Made by a program: the position numbers and the translations under genes
NCBI GenBank assembly: GCA_937926445.1
Contig: CALBAK010000026.1
Location: forward strand, 242,340 to 306,339
Length of the DNA stretch: 64,000 nucleotides
Source: an uncultured Alphaproteobacteria bacterium
Lineage (GTDB): Bacteria; Pseudomonadota; Alphaproteobacteria; Geminicoccales; Geminicoccaceae
Direction: 5' to 3'
Notes under the pieces: generated by a model
Seen by the model: only the letters and a program-made list of their open reading frames with translations
What the model was told of the DNA's origin: nothing
The model's database searches: none
Shown: in pieces, positions 52,655-61,826 of the stretch
Numbering within the stretch: position 1 is the first letter of the stretch
How the letters are laid out: the number at the start of each line of letters is the position of its first letter

Positions 52655-55600
52655 GCGCGCAGGCTTGGGGCCAGCTGATCCTCTGGCTGATCGTCGCGAT
52701 CGTCGTCATCGCGGTCGTCGTCTATCTGTTGAACCTCCTCTATCGGCGGTCGTCCAAGGAGGTCTCCTTCGTCCGCACGGGCCTGTTCGGCGAGAAGGTC
52801 GTCATCAACGGCGGCGCCTTCGTCTTCCCGTTCGTGCACGAAGTCACGCCGGTCAACATGAACGTCCTGCAGCTGCAGGTCGTGCGCGAACGCGAGGACG
52901 CGCTCATCACCAAGGACCGGATGCGGGTCGACGTCGACGCCGAGTTCTACGTCCGGGTGGCACCCACCAAGGAGGCCGTGGCGCTGGCCGCCGCCACGCT
53001 CGGCCGGAAGAGCCTCGAGCCCGAGCGGCTGCACGCGCTCCTCTCGGGCAAGCTCGTCTCCGCCCTGCGCTCGGCCGCTTCCGAGATGACCATGCAGGAG
53101 ATGCACGAGCGGCGGGCCGATTACGTCGCCCGGGTCAAAGCGGCGTGCGAGGAGGCGCTCGTCCAGAACGGGCTCGTGCTCGAATCGGTCGCGATCACCG
53201 ATCTCGACCAGACCGACCTCGAATATTTCAACCCGTCCAATCGCTTCGACGCCGAGGGCCTGACCCGGCTGATCGAGGAGATCGAGGCGCGCAGGAAGCT
53301 GCGGAACGACATCGAGCAGGACTCGATGATCGCGATCCGCACCCGCAACCTCGAGGCCGAAAAGCAGGCGCTCGCGATCGAGCAGGAGAGCGAGGCGGCC
53401 CGGCTCGAGCAGCAGCGCGAGGTCGAGTTCCGCCGCGCCCAGCAGCGGGCCGAGATCGCCCGCGAACGGGCCCGGCGCGAGACCGAGGCCGAGGAAGCGG
53501 CGATCGCCGCCAAGGAAGCGGTCGAGCGGGCCCGGATCGCCCAGGAACGGGCCCTGGCCGAGGCCCGGATCGAGGCCGAGCGGACCACCCGCGAGCGCGA
53601 GATCGAACGGCAGAAGGCGATCGAGGCGGCCGAGATCGCGGCTCGCGAAGCGATCGAGAAGGCACGGATCGCCCAGGAGCTCGAGCTCGCCGAAGCGCGG
53701 ATCGCCTCGGAAGAGGAGACGCGGCGGCGCGAGATCGAGCGCGAGCGCGCCCTCGAGGCGGCGGCGATCGCGGCCAGGGAGGCGACCGAGAAGGCCCGGA
53801 TCGCCCAGGAGCTCGAGGTCGAGCAGGCGAAGATCCGAAGCGAAGAGGAGACCCGCAGGCTCGAGATCGAGCGGCAGAAGGCGCTCGAGGCGGCCGAGAT
53901 CGCCGCCCGCGAAGCGACCGAGAAGGCGCGGATCGCGCAGGAGCGAGCGGTCACCGATGCCCGCATCGCGACGGAAGAGGCGATCCGCCAGCGCGAGATC
54001 GCCCGCCAGCTCGCCGTCGAGCAGGCGGAGATCGACGCGCGCGAGGCGATCGAGCGGCTCAAGATCGCGGAAGCGGGCAAGGTCGCGGCCGAGCGGATCG
54101 CCACCGATCGCAAGACGCGCGAGCTCGAGATCGAGCGCCAGCAGGCCCTCGAAGCGGCCGAGATCGCGGCACAACAAGCGGTCGAGGCGGCGCGGATCGC
54201 CCGCGAGCGCCTCCTCGCCGCCGAGCGGATCGCGGCCGAGCAGGACACCCGGCAGCGCGAGATCGCCCGTGCCCGCGAGCTCGAGCGCGAGCAGATCGCG
54301 GCCAAGGAGGCGGTCGAGCAGGCACGGATCGCGCAAGAGGAGAAGGTCCGCAAGCTCGAGATCGCCCGCAACGAGGCTCTCGATCTCGCCGAAGTCGCGG
54401 CGCGGGAGGCCACCGAGAAGGCCCGGATCGCGCAGGAGAAGGCGATCGCGGCCGAGCGCGCGGCGAGCCGGGCGGCGGTCGAGGAGGCCGAGATCGCCGC
54501 GCAAGAAGCGGTCGAAGCGGCGCGGATCGCCCAACAGCAGAGGCTCGCCCTCGAGCGGATCGGCGCCGAGATCGCTACTCGGCTCAAGGAGATCGAGCGG
54601 CTCGGCCGGCTCGAGACCGAGGAGGTCGGGACCCGGAAAGCGATCGAGAGTGCCCGAATCGCAGCCGATCGCGAGCTCGCGGCCGAGCGGGTGGCGCGCG
54701 AGGAGCACATCCGCCAGCTCGAGATCGCCCGCAACCGGGCGCTCGACGAGGCCGAGGTCCTGGCGCGCGAGGCGGTCGAGAAGGCGCGGATCGCTCAGGC
54801 GAGGACGCTCGCGGCCGAGCGGATCGCCGCCGAGCAGGACACGCGCCAGCGCGAGATCGAGCGGCAGCGGGCGCTCGAGGCCGCCGATCTGGCCCGCCGG
54901 CACGCCGTCGAGCAGCAGCGGATCGCGGTCGAGCTCGGCCTCGAGGAGGAGCGGATCGCGGCCGAGCGGACCCGCAAGACGCTCGAGATCGACCGCGACC
55001 GGGTGGTCGAGCAGGCGGTCGAAGAGAAGACCATCCAGCTCACGGCCAAGCGGATCGAGCGCAGCGAGGCCGAACGCAAGGTCAAGGAGGTCGAGCTCGG
55101 CACCCGGCGCGAGATCGCCCGGCTCGAGGTCGGGGTGGAGCAGGCGGTCGAGGCCGCCCGGATCGAGCGCCGGCGCGCGCTCGAGCAGCTCGAAGTCGCG
55201 CGCAGCCAGGCGCTGCAGGAGGCCGAGATCGCCGCGCGGGAGGAGGTCGAGCGGGCGCGGATCGCCGCCGAACGCGGCCTCGACGAGGCGCGGGTGGCGC
55301 GCGAGCGGGATCTGAGGAAGCTCGAGATCGCCCGCGAACGGGAGGTCGAGCTCGCCCAGAAGGAGAAGGCGATCGCGCTCTTCATCAAGGCCGTGGAGGA
55401 GGCGGCGGCCAAGATCGAGGCCGAGGCCGCGGCCGCGCGGGCCGCCGAGGCCGAGGAGCACACCAAGACGGTGCGCGAGACCGAGGCCGCCCGGCGCAAG
55501 CGGACGGTCGATCTCCTGATCGCCGAGCTCGAGGCCGAGGCCAAGAAGATCGCAGCCGACGCCGAGCGGGTGAAGGTCACGGTCGAGGCCGAGGCGCAAC

Positions 55601-56007
55601 GGCTCATGAACGAGGCCGAGAACGTGCTGACCGACGGTGCCCGCCAGTCGCTCTTCCGCCGCCGGCTCCTCGAGCGGATCGAGGGCATCGTGCGCGAGAG
55701 CGTGCGACCGCTCGAGAAGATCGAGGGTATCAAGATCCTGCAGATCGACGGGCTGGGCGGGGCCGGCGGCGGCGAGCGGCGCAACACCACCGACGAGGTG
55801 ATCGACGCCGCGCTTCGCTACCGCGTCCAGGCGCCGATGATCGACACGCTTCTGAAGGACATCGGCATCGAGGGGGGCTCGCTCGCCCGGATGGGCGGGC
55901 TCATCCGCGAGGCGCGCGACATGGACGCGATCCGCCGCGAAGCCGAGAAGGACAAGGCCAAACGCGAAGCGGCCGAGCGCGAGGCCGGCTCCGGGCAGGG
56001 AGCCTGA
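52651..56007 (+). CDS. Giant flotillin-like protein with hendecad coiled coil
   Basis: An 1118-aa SPFH/flotillin-family protein. Residues 8-30 are a transmembrane segment. The SPFH domain spans ~38-200 ([24 protein letters not shown]... VDAEFYVRV). A huge helical region spans ~210-990, and ~995-1118 form a C-terminal domain ([31 protein letters not shown]). Bacterial flotillins (FloT/YqiK) are usually 450-700 aa, and the extra length is all repeat. From 285 to 780 an I/V/L falls every 11 residues, 46 times in a row, with A604 as the only exception. ATG 52651 is in an ATGA overlap with the PEP-hydrolase gene. It probably organises membrane microdomains or a scaffold for the neighbouring transporter and oxidase. 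Confidence 0.88.
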   Translation: MSAQAWGQLILWLIVAIVVIAVVVYLLNLLYRRSSKEVSFVRTGLFGEKVVINGGAFVFPFVHEVTPVNMNVLQLQVVREREDALITKDRMRVDVDAEFYVRVAPTKEAVALAAATLGRKSLEPERLHALLSGKLVSALRSAASEMTMQEMHERRADYVARVKAACEEALVQNGLVLESVAITDLDQTDLEYFNPSNRFDAEGLTRLIEEIEARRKLRNDIEQDSMIAIRTRNLEAEKQALAIEQESEAARLEQQREVEFRRAQQRAEIARERARRETEAEEAAIAAKEAVERARIAQERALAEARIEAERTTREREIERQKAIEAAEIAAREAIEKARIAQELELAEARIASEEETRRREIERERALEAAAIAAREATEKARIAQELEVEQAKIRSEEETRRLEIERQKALEAAEIAAREATEKARIAQERAVTDARIATEEAIRQREIARQLAVEQAEIDAREAIERLKIAEAGKVAAERIATDRKTRELEIERQQALEAAEIAAQQAVEAARIARERLLAAERIAAEQDTRQREIARARELEREQIAAKEAVEQARIAQEEKVRKLEIARNEALDLAEVAAREATEKARIAQEKAIAAERAASRAAVEEAEIAAQEAVEAARIAQQQRLALERIGAEIATRLKEIERLGRLETEEVGTRKAIESARIAADRELAAERVAREEHIRQLEIARNRALDEAEVLAREAVEKARIAQARTLAAERIAAEQDTRQREIERQRALEAADLARRHAVEQQRIAVELGLEEERIAAERTRKTLEIDRDRVVEQAVEEKTIQLTAKRIERSEAERKVKEVELGTRREIARLEVGVEQAVEAARIERRRALEQLEVARSQALQEAEIAAREEVERARIAAERGLDEARVARERDLRKLEIAREREVELAQKEKAIALFIKAVEEAAAKIEAEAAAARAAEAEEHTKTVRETEAARRKRTVDLLIAELEAEAKKIAADAERVKVTVEAEAQRLMNEAENVLTDGARQSLFRRRLLERIEGIVRESVRPLEKIEGIKILQIDGLGGAGGGERRNTTDEVIDAALRYRVQAPMIDTLLKDIGIEGGSLARMGGLIREARDMDAIRREAEKDKAKREAAEREAGSGQGA
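53503..54990 (+). repeat. Hendecad (11-residue, 33-bp) repeat array in the flotillin gene
   Basis: The coding DNA for residues 285-780 is a run of 33-bp units with a higher-order 132-bp (44-residue) period. A typical 44-mer is [44 protein letters not shown]. Units such as ACCGAGAAGGC and GCGGAGATCGC variants recur many times. Such arrays can expand or contract by recombination. Confidence 0.88.
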
Positions 56008-56010
56008 GCC

Positions 56011-56448
56011 GTGGCGCGTGTCTACGTTTCGAGCGTGATCCCGGCCCCGGTCGGCCGGGTGTGGGCACGGATCCGCGATTTCAACGGTCTGCCCTCCTGG
56101 CATCCGGCGATCGCCGAGAGCCGGATCGAGAACGGCGAACCGTCGGATCGCGTGGGCTGCGTGCGCGACTTCCGGCTCAGGAACGGCGAGCGGATCCGCG
56201 AGCGGCTCCTGGGTCTTTCGGATTACGAATATTTCTGCACCTACAGCATCCTCGAGAGCCCCATGCCGGTCTCGGACTATGTCGCGACCTTGCGGCTCAC
56301 GCCCGTCACCGACGGTGATCGGACCTTCGCCGAATGGTCGGCCGAGTTCGGCTGCGATCCCGCCCGCGAGGCCGAACTCGTGAACCAGATCGGCCAAGGC
56401 GTGTTCCAGGCGGGCTTCGATGCCTTGAAGCGCCAGCTCGGGAGCTGA
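56011..56448 (+). CDS. SRPBCC-family protein 1
   Basis: A 145-aa START/Bet v 1-like (SRPBCC) domain forming a deep hydrophobic pocket. It has VIPAPVGRVWARIRDFNGLPSWHPAI, a GCVRDFRL strand and a long C-terminal helix. It may bind substrate or intermediate, or act like CoxG in membrane anchoring of the hydroxylase. GTG 56011 lies 3 nt after the flotillin stop. Confidence 0.87.
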   Translation: MARVYVSSVIPAPVGRVWARIRDFNGLPSWHPAIAESRIENGEPSDRVGCVRDFRLRNGERIRERLLGLSDYEYFCTYSILESPMPVSDYVATLRLTPVTDGDRTFAEWSAEFGCDPAREAELVNQIGQGVFQAGFDALKRQLGS

Positions 56449-56453
56449 GCCGG

Positions 56454-56903
56454 GTGCTCGAGGTCGCAACCAGCACGATCTTCGAGGCCCCGACCGATCG
56501 GGTCTGGGCGATCCTGCGCGACTTCAACGGGCACGATCGCTGGCACCCGATCGTGGCCGAGAGTGCCATCGAGCGCGGCGAGCCCGCCGACCGCGTGGGC
56601 TGCGTGCGCCGCTTCCGGCTCGAGGACGGCGGCGAGCTGCGCGAGCGGCTGCTCGCCCTCTCCGACCTCGAGCAGAGCTTCACCTATTGCCTGTTGGACA
56701 CGCCCGTGCCGCTTTTCAACTACGTAGCTACCGTGCGTCTGCTGCCCGTGACGGACGGAGATCTGACCTTCGTCTCGTGGCGGGCGCGTTTCACCACCCG
56801 GCCCGGGGAGGAGGCAGCGATGCGCCGGCTCGTGGCCGAGGAGGTGCAGAAGGCCGGGCTCGAGGCGATCCGGGCCCTCCTCGCGGGCAAGGGGGAGGGC
56901 TGA
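56454..56903 (+). CDS. SRPBCC-family protein 2 (tandem paralogue)
   Basis: A 149-aa SRPBCC protein homologous to the preceding one (RVWAILRDFNGHDRWHPIVAES, GCVRRFRLEDGG, LLALSDLE). The pair arose by tandem duplication and has since diverged. Both retain the pocket framework, so they may bind different ligands or form a heterodimer. GTG 56454 starts 5 nt after the first copy, and 4 nt separate its stop from the next gene. Confidence 0.87.
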   Translation: MLEVATSTIFEAPTDRVWAILRDFNGHDRWHPIVAESAIERGEPADRVGCVRRFRLEDGGELRERLLALSDLEQSFTYCLLDTPVPLFNYVATVRLLPVTDGDLTFVSWRARFTTRPGEEAAMRRLVAEEVQKAGLEAIRALLAGKGEG

Positions 56904-56907
56904 GGCC

Positions 56908-57726
56908 GTGCCGCTCGAGGTCCGCTCGACGCCAACGCTGGCCGAGGCCGCGAGCCTCTTGCAGGCCGAACGGGCCGCCCGGTTCCTCGCCGGCGGCACG
57001 CTCGTCGTGCGGGCGGTCAACGAGGGCGACGTGTCCTTCTCGACGATCGTGCGCACGAGCGATCCGGCTTTCACGCGTCTGCGCACGGCCGGCGGGCGGA
57101 TCGAGCTCGGTGCCGGGGTCACGATGGCGCAGATTCTGGCCTCGCGCGAACTCGCCTTCCTCCACCCGGCGGCCCGCTCGGTGGGCGGGCCGGCGGTGCG
57201 CACGATGGCGACGGTGGGCGGCAACCTCTTCGCACCGCACCCCTATGGCGATTTCGCGACCGCGCTTTTGGCGCTCGATGCCCGGATCCGGCTCGCCTCG
57301 GGCTTCGGCGCCCGGGAGGTGTCGCTCGAGGAGCTCCTGCGCGGGCGCGAGCGCACGCCCCGGCCGCTGGTCGCATCCCTGAGCTTCGAGCGGCCGGCCG
57401 ATCCGGCCGCCTTCCGCTTCCGCAAAATGACCCGAACCCGGCCCAAGGGCCCGGCGGTGCTGACGATCGCCGCCTGGCTGCCGCTCTCGGGCGGGCGGGT
57501 GAGCGGCGCCCGGGTGGCGTTCGGCGCCATGGCTGCGACCCCGATCCGGGCGCGTGCGGTCGAGCGGGCGCTCGAGGGCCGGCCGCTCTCGGCCGAGGGT
57601 GTCGCGGTGGCGGTCGCCGCGGCGGCGGGCGAGGGCGATCCGCCGACCGATCCGATCGCGTCCGCCTGGTACCGGCAGCGGGTGGTGGGGGTGATCCTGC
57701 GCCGGCTGCTTCTGGGCGAGCCCTAG
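56908..57726 (+). CDS. FAD-binding subunit of a xanthine-dehydrogenase-family hydroxylase
   Basis: A 272-aa CoxM-like medium subunit. It has AGGTLVVRAVN (FAD pyrophosphate loop), TVGGNLFAPHPYGDFATALLAL (FAD-binding motif) and a C-terminal CO-dehydrogenase flavoprotein domain. It passes electrons from the 2Fe-2S subunit to FAD and an external acceptor. GTG 56908 is the start; the 2Fe-2S gene begins 14 nt after its stop. Confidence 0.92.
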   Translation: MPLEVRSTPTLAEAASLLQAERAARFLAGGTLVVRAVNEGDVSFSTIVRTSDPAFTRLRTAGGRIELGAGVTMAQILASRELAFLHPAARSVGGPAVRTMATVGGNLFAPHPYGDFATALLALDARIRLASGFGAREVSLEELLRGRERTPRPLVASLSFERPADPAAFRFRKMTRTRPKGPAVLTIAAWLPLSGGRVSGARVAFGAMAATPIRARAVERALEGRPLSAEGVAVAVAAAAGEGDPPTDPIASAWYRQRVVGVILRRLLLGEP

Positions 57727-57739
57727 GAGAGGGGGGAGG

Positions 57740-58216
57740 ATGCGCGCGGTCCGGCTCGAGCTCAACGGGGTCGAGGTGGCGGCGGTCGCCGAGGGCGGCG
57801 AGACTCTCTTGACGCTCTTGCGCGAGCGGCTCGGCGACACTTCGCCCAAGGCCGGCTGCCTGCAGGGCACCTGCGGGGCCTGCACCGTGCTGCTCGACGG
57901 CGAGCCGGTGCTCGCCTGCCTCACGCTTGCCGAACTCGCCGACGGAAGGCGGGTGACGACGGTGCGCGGGCTGGCCGACGGGCCCAGGCTGCATCCCTTG
58001 CAGGAGGCCTTCATGGACGGCTTCGCCGCCCAGTGCGGCTTCTGCACGCCCGGCATGCTCGTGGCGGCCAAGGCACTCCTCGACCGCGACCCGAACCCGA
58101 CGCGCGAGCAGGTGATCGAAGCGATTTCCGGCAATGTCTGCCGCTGCACGGGCTACACCCCGATCGTGGACGCGATTCTCGAGGCCGCCCGGCGGATGGC
58201 CGGCCGGCGCGGCTGA
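57740..58216 (+). CDS. 2Fe-2S subunit of the hydroxylase
   Basis: A 158-aa CoxS-like small subunit with two [2Fe-2S] clusters. Plant-type ligands are C40, C45, C48 and C60; the second, helical-domain cluster uses C99, C102, C134 and C136. All eight are present. It relays electrons between the Mo centre and FAD. AGGAGAGGGGGGAGG lies just upstream of ATG 57740. Confidence 0.95.
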   Translation: MRAVRLELNGVEVAAVAEGGETLLTLLRERLGDTSPKAGCLQGTCGACTVLLDGEPVLACLTLAELADGRRVTTVRGLADGPRLHPLQEAFMDGFAAQCGFCTPGMLVAAKALLDRDPNPTREQVIEAISGNVCRCTGYTPIVDAILEAARRMAGRRG

Positions 58217-58229
58217 GCGGAGGGTACGG

Positions 58230-59897
58230 ATGCGCATCCGCAAGGAGCTGTTCGCCGACGAGCGCGACGACGATCTGCGCCTCGTGGGCCAGCCGGTCCG
58301 TCGGCAGGACATCGAGGGCCACGTCACGGGCCGGACCGCCTTTTTCGACGACCATTCGGTGGCCGGGCTCCTGCATCTGCGCTGCGTGCGCTCGACCCAA
58401 CACCATGCCCGGATCCGATCGATCGACACGAGTGCGGCCGAGCGCACCCCCGGCGTGCGGCGGATCCTGCGCTGGGCGGATCTGCCCAAGAAGGCGCACA
58501 ACATCCTGACGATCTTCGATTTCGGCATCGACGACGAGCCCGCGCTCGCCGACGGCAAGGTGCGCTACAAAGGCGAGCCGATCGTGGCGATCCTGGCCGA
58601 GAGCCGGCGTGCCGCCGACGAGGCGGTGGCCAAGGTGCGGGTCGACTACGAGCCTCTACCCGCGGTGTTCGACGTCGAGGAGGCCCTGAAGCCCGGGGCG
58701 CCGCTCGTCAACGAATACATCGGCCGCAACTGGTTCCGCTATTGGGGCGACTACGACTGCCAGCAGATCCGCTTCGGCGACGTCGAGGCGGCGCTGCGCT
58801 CGGCCGATCTCGTCGTGAGCGGCCGCTACCAGATGTCGCCGATCGAGCACGCCCCGCTCGAGACCCAGGGTTGCATCGTGGTGCCGGCCGAGGACGGCCG
58901 CTTCACCGTCTACACCTGCACCCAGGGCCTGTTCTTCTCGCTCGACAACACCGCGGCGCAGTTGAAGATCGAGAGCAACCGGCTGCACTTCGTCGGCGGC
59001 ACGGTGGGCGGCGGCTTCGGCGGCAAGGTCGACACGGTGGTGGAGCCCTTGGCCGTGCTCGCCGCCATGCTCACGGGACGGCCCGTCCGCTACGTCTTCT
59101 CGCGCGCCGAGGAGATGCAGGTGTCGAGCCCGCGCGGGGCCGAGCGCATCTACATCGAGGACGGGGTGATGCGCGACGGCCGGATCGTGGCGCGCAAGAT
59201 CACCCATTACCACGACGCCGGGGCCTATTCGCGGCTTTCGACCTACGGGACGATCAAGTCCGCCGCCCATCATCCCGGGCCCTACACCATCCCGAACGTC
59301 TGGGTCGACAGCTGGTGCGTCTTCACCAACCGCACGCCTTCCTCGGCGATGCGCGGCTTCGGCGTCACGGGTGGCGACTTCGCCCTCGAGTCGCACATGG
59401 ACGTGGTCGCACGGGCGATCGGCATGGATCCCATGGAGCTGCGGATCAAGAACGCCTACCGCGACGGCGACATGAAGGCCCACCGCAAGCTCACCCAGGG
59501 GGCGGCACTCGTCGAATGCGTGCAGGTGGCAGCCGAACTCGCTCGCTGGCCGCTCTCGGAGGAGGCACGGCGGGATTCCTCGCGGGTCGGGGGCGGCGGC
59601 GAGCGCGCCCGGATCCCGCCCACGCCCACCGCCCGTACCCGCGCCCCGGGCAGCACCGGGACGGGAGCGAGGGTGGAGCCGGCGCGGCTCGGCACGGGCT
59701 TCGCGGCGAGCGAACCGCGGCGCGGCACGACCCCGCTGCCCGGCTGGACCGGCGGAGCCGGGTTTCCGTCGAGCCGGCCGGAGCCGCCGCGCCGCGAAGC
59801 GGAGCGGCGCGAGCCGCCGCCCGAGCCGCCGCGGCCGTCCACCGGCGGGCACGGGGCGATCCGCTTCTCGTCGGTGTTCGGCAGCCGGCGGCGCTGA
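58230..59897 (+). CDS. Molybdenum subunit, N-terminal half (split gene)
   Basis: A 555-aa protein covering the N-terminal half of a ~780-aa xanthine-dehydrogenase-type Mo subunit. Family motifs include TVGGGFGGK (256-266) and AMRGFG (373-378). The latter shows a xanthine-dehydrogenase-like site, not the AYRCSFR loop of CO dehydrogenase. Homology ends near residue 445 (ARWPLSEEARR). Residues 446-555 are a Gly/Pro/Arg-rich tail without homology. The C-terminal half is encoded by the next gene, 39 nt downstream, so the active site must form from two chains. Confidence 0.9.
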   Translation: MRIRKELFADERDDDLRLVGQPVRRQDIEGHVTGRTAFFDDHSVAGLLHLRCVRSTQHHARIRSIDTSAAERTPGVRRILRWADLPKKAHNILTIFDFGIDDEPALADGKVRYKGEPIVAILAESRRAADEAVAKVRVDYEPLPAVFDVEEALKPGAPLVNEYIGRNWFRYWGDYDCQQIRFGDVEAALRSADLVVSGRYQMSPIEHAPLETQGCIVVPAEDGRFTVYTCTQGLFFSLDNTAAQLKIESNRLHFVGGTVGGGFGGKVDTVVEPLAVLAAMLTGRPVRYVFSRAEEMQVSSPRGAERIYIEDGVMRDGRIVARKITHYHDAGAYSRLSTYGTIKSAAHHPGPYTIPNVWVDSWCVFTNRTPSSAMRGFGVTGGDFALESHMDVVARAIGMDPMELRIKNAYRDGDMKAHRKLTQGAALVECVQVAAELARWPLSEEARRDSSRVGGGGERARIPPTPTARTRAPGSTGTGARVEPARLGTGFAASEPRRGTTPLPGWTGGAGFPSSRPEPPRREAERREPPPEPPRPSTGGHGAIRFSSVFGSRRR

Positions 59898-59936
59898 GAC
59901 GGCACGGAGGTACCGAGATGGCCCGGAGGTACTGAC

Positions 59937-60941
59937 ATGGCGAAGCACCGCGGCCGCGGCGTGGCCTCGGTCAATTATCCGATCGGGATGAACCTCGGGG
60001 GGGATCCGAGCCAGGCGCTCGTCCACGCCACGCCGACCGGCAAGTTCGTGGTCGCGCTCTCCTCGATCGACCTGGGCCAGGGGATGAAGTCGGTCACCCG
60101 CCAGCTCGCCGCCGAGACGCTCGGCGTGCCGATCGAGGACGTGTTCGTCGACACGGCCGATTCCGACACGGGGCCGCACTGTATGGGAAGCTTCGCCTCG
60201 CGCGGCACGCACCGGGCGGGCAACGCGGTGATCGCCGCGGCCAAAGAGGCCAAAGAGGTGCTGCTCGAGGTGGCGGCCGAAGAGCTCGAGGTGGACCCGA
60301 AGGACCTCGAGCTCGACGGGCGCGGCAAGGTCCAGGTCAAGGGCGCACCGTCTCGGGCGATCAGCGTGCGCGAGGTGGCGCAGCGGGCGCATTTCAAGCG
60401 CGGCCGGTCGATCTCCGGGCGCGGCATGTTCCTCGTCCCGCCCTCCGATGTCGATCCCGAGACGGGCGAGATGAACCCGGTCACCACCTACGCGCACGCC
60501 TGCATGGTGGCCGAGGTCGAGGTCGACGACGAGACCGGCGAGGTGACCGTCCTCTCCTTGAAGGCGGCATACGAGATCGGCCGGGCTTTGAACGTCAAGC
60601 TGGTCGAGCAGCAGCTCGTGGGCGGGGCCTGGATGGGGATCTCTCACGCGCTCTACGAGACGGCCGAGCCCTATTATCCGGACCGCGCGCACGGGCCCAC
60701 CGACTTCAACGAATATCTCATGCCGGGCCCGGGCGACATGTGCCCGGTCGAGATCGAGATCCTGGAACGACCGGCGCTCGACGGGCCCTACGGGGCCAAG
60801 GGCATCGGCGAGATGTGCGCAACGCCGCCCATTCCGGCGATCGCCAACGCGATCTTCGACGCGGTGGGCGTGCGGATGACCGAAATGCCCTTCACGCCCG
60901 AGAAGATCTTGCGGGCGCTCGACGCCAAGCGGGGGCGCTGA
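59937..60941 (+). CDS. Molybdenum subunit, C-terminal half (split gene)
   Basis: A 334-aa protein that begins exactly where the preceding chain loses homology (RGRGVASVNYPIGMNLGGDPSQ). It has the cofactor-binding VDTADSDTGP...GSFASRGTHRAGNA segment and the catalytic glutamate E292 in GAKGIGE, which deprotonates the Mo-OH group. ATG 59937 follows a GGAGG site by 7 nt or so. A precedent for a two-chain Mo subunit is clostridial nicotinate dehydrogenase; here the break carries a 110-residue extension on the first chain. Confidence 0.9.
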   Translation: MAKHRGRGVASVNYPIGMNLGGDPSQALVHATPTGKFVVALSSIDLGQGMKSVTRQLAAETLGVPIEDVFVDTADSDTGPHCMGSFASRGTHRAGNAVIAAAKEAKEVLLEVAAEELEVDPKDLELDGRGKVQVKGAPSRAISVREVAQRAHFKRGRSISGRGMFLVPPSDVDPETGEMNPVTTYAHACMVAEVEVDDETGEVTVLSLKAAYEIGRALNVKLVEQQLVGGAWMGISHALYETAEPYYPDRAHGPTDFNEYLMPGPGDMCPVEIEILERPALDGPYGAKGIGEMCATPPIPAIANAIFDAVGVRMTEMPFTPEKILRALDAKRGR

Positions 60942-60944
60942 GGC

Positions 60945-61826
60945 GTGCCGGTTTCCCGCAGCGTCTACGGTCTGAGCGGCCCCGAGGCGCTCGCCAAGGC
61001 GCTCAAGGACGCCTTCTATCTGGCCGACGAGGAGCTTTCGACGGCGGCCTGGCTCGCCCTCGCGCTCGGCAAGCCGCTCCTGCTCGAAGGTGCACCGGGG
61101 GTGGGCAAGACCGAGGCCGCCAAGGCCATCGCGGGCATTCTCGGCCGCCGGCTCGTGCGGCTTCAGTGCTACGAGGGGATCGATGCCGCGCACGCGCTCT
61201 ACGAATGGAACTATCCGCGCCAGCTCCTGGCGCTGCGTCAGGCGGGCGACCGGCCGGTCGACATCTGGTCGGACGACTTCCTCATCGAGCGGCCGCTCCT
61301 GAAAGCACTCCGGATGCCGCGCGAGGTCGTGCTCCTGATCGACGAGGTCGACCGCTCGGACCAGGAGTTCGAGGCGTTCCTGCTCGAATTCCTCTCCGAC
61401 TTCTCGATCTCGATCCCCGAGCGCGGCACGCTCCAGGCGGCCGAGCGGCCGGTGGTGATCTTGACCTCGAACCGCACGCGTGAGCTGCACGAAGCCTTGC
61501 GCCGGCGCTGCGTCTACCACTGGATCGACTATCCGAGCCCCGAGCAGGAGGCACGGATCGTCATGCTGCGCGCGGCGGGGGTGGCCGAGCGCACCGCGCG
61601 TGCGGTCGCCGAGGCGGTCGCGAAGCTGCGCCAGGAGCCGCTCGTCAAGCCGCCCGGGATCGCCGAGGCGGTCGAATGGGCGCAGGCGGTCGATCTCCTG
61701 ATCGCGGGCGGCACCCCCTGGCCCGAGGCCTTCCGCCGCTCGCTCGGGGTCGTGGTCAAGGACGAGGAGGACCTGCCGCACGTCCGCGCCCGGCTCGATT
61801 CGATCCTCGAGGAGGCCCGCGCGTGA
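60945..61826 (+). CDS. MoxR-type AAA+ ATPase, CoxD-like
   Basis: A 293-aa AAA+ ATPase with LEGAPGVGKTEAAK (Walker A), VVLLIDEVDRSD (Walker B) and TSNRTRELHEALRRRC (sensor and arginine finger). CoxD-like proteins insert the sulfido ligand or otherwise mature the Mo-Cu or Mo hydroxylases, acting with a VWA partner. It starts 3 nt after the Mo subunit and overlaps the VWA gene (GTGA). Confidence 0.92.
   Translation: MPVSRSVYGLSGPEALAKALKDAFYLADEELSTAAWLALALGKPLLLEGAPGVGKTEAAKAIAGILGRRLVRLQCYEGIDAAHALYEWNYPRQLLALRQAGDRPVDIWSDDFLIERPLLKALRMPREVVLLIDEVDRSDQEFEAFLLEFLSDFSISIPERGTLQAAERPVVILTSNRTRELHEALRRRCVYHWIDYPSPEQEARIVMLRAAGVAERTARAVAEAVAKLRQEPLVKPPGIAEAVEWAQAVDLLIAGGTPWPEAFRRSLGVVVKDEEDLPHVRARLDSILEEARA

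Noticed and set aside
53503..54990. Repeat array as a CRISPR or minisatellite non-coding element
   Set aside because: The 33-bp units stay in frame, vary at synonymous and conservative positions and encode a regular helix. There are no spacers.
52534..56469. A 1311-codon minus-strand frame antisense to the flotillin gene
   Set aside because: It mirrors the 33-bp repeat array and so looks repetitive and Leu/Asp-rich, but it lacks any domain. The plus-strand SPFH domain proves the coding strand.
56908..60941. Calling the hydroxylase an aerobic CO dehydrogenase (coxMSL)
   Set aside because: The Mo subunit has AMRGFG instead of the AYRCSFR active-site loop that binds copper, so only general xanthine-dehydrogenase-family membership is supported.
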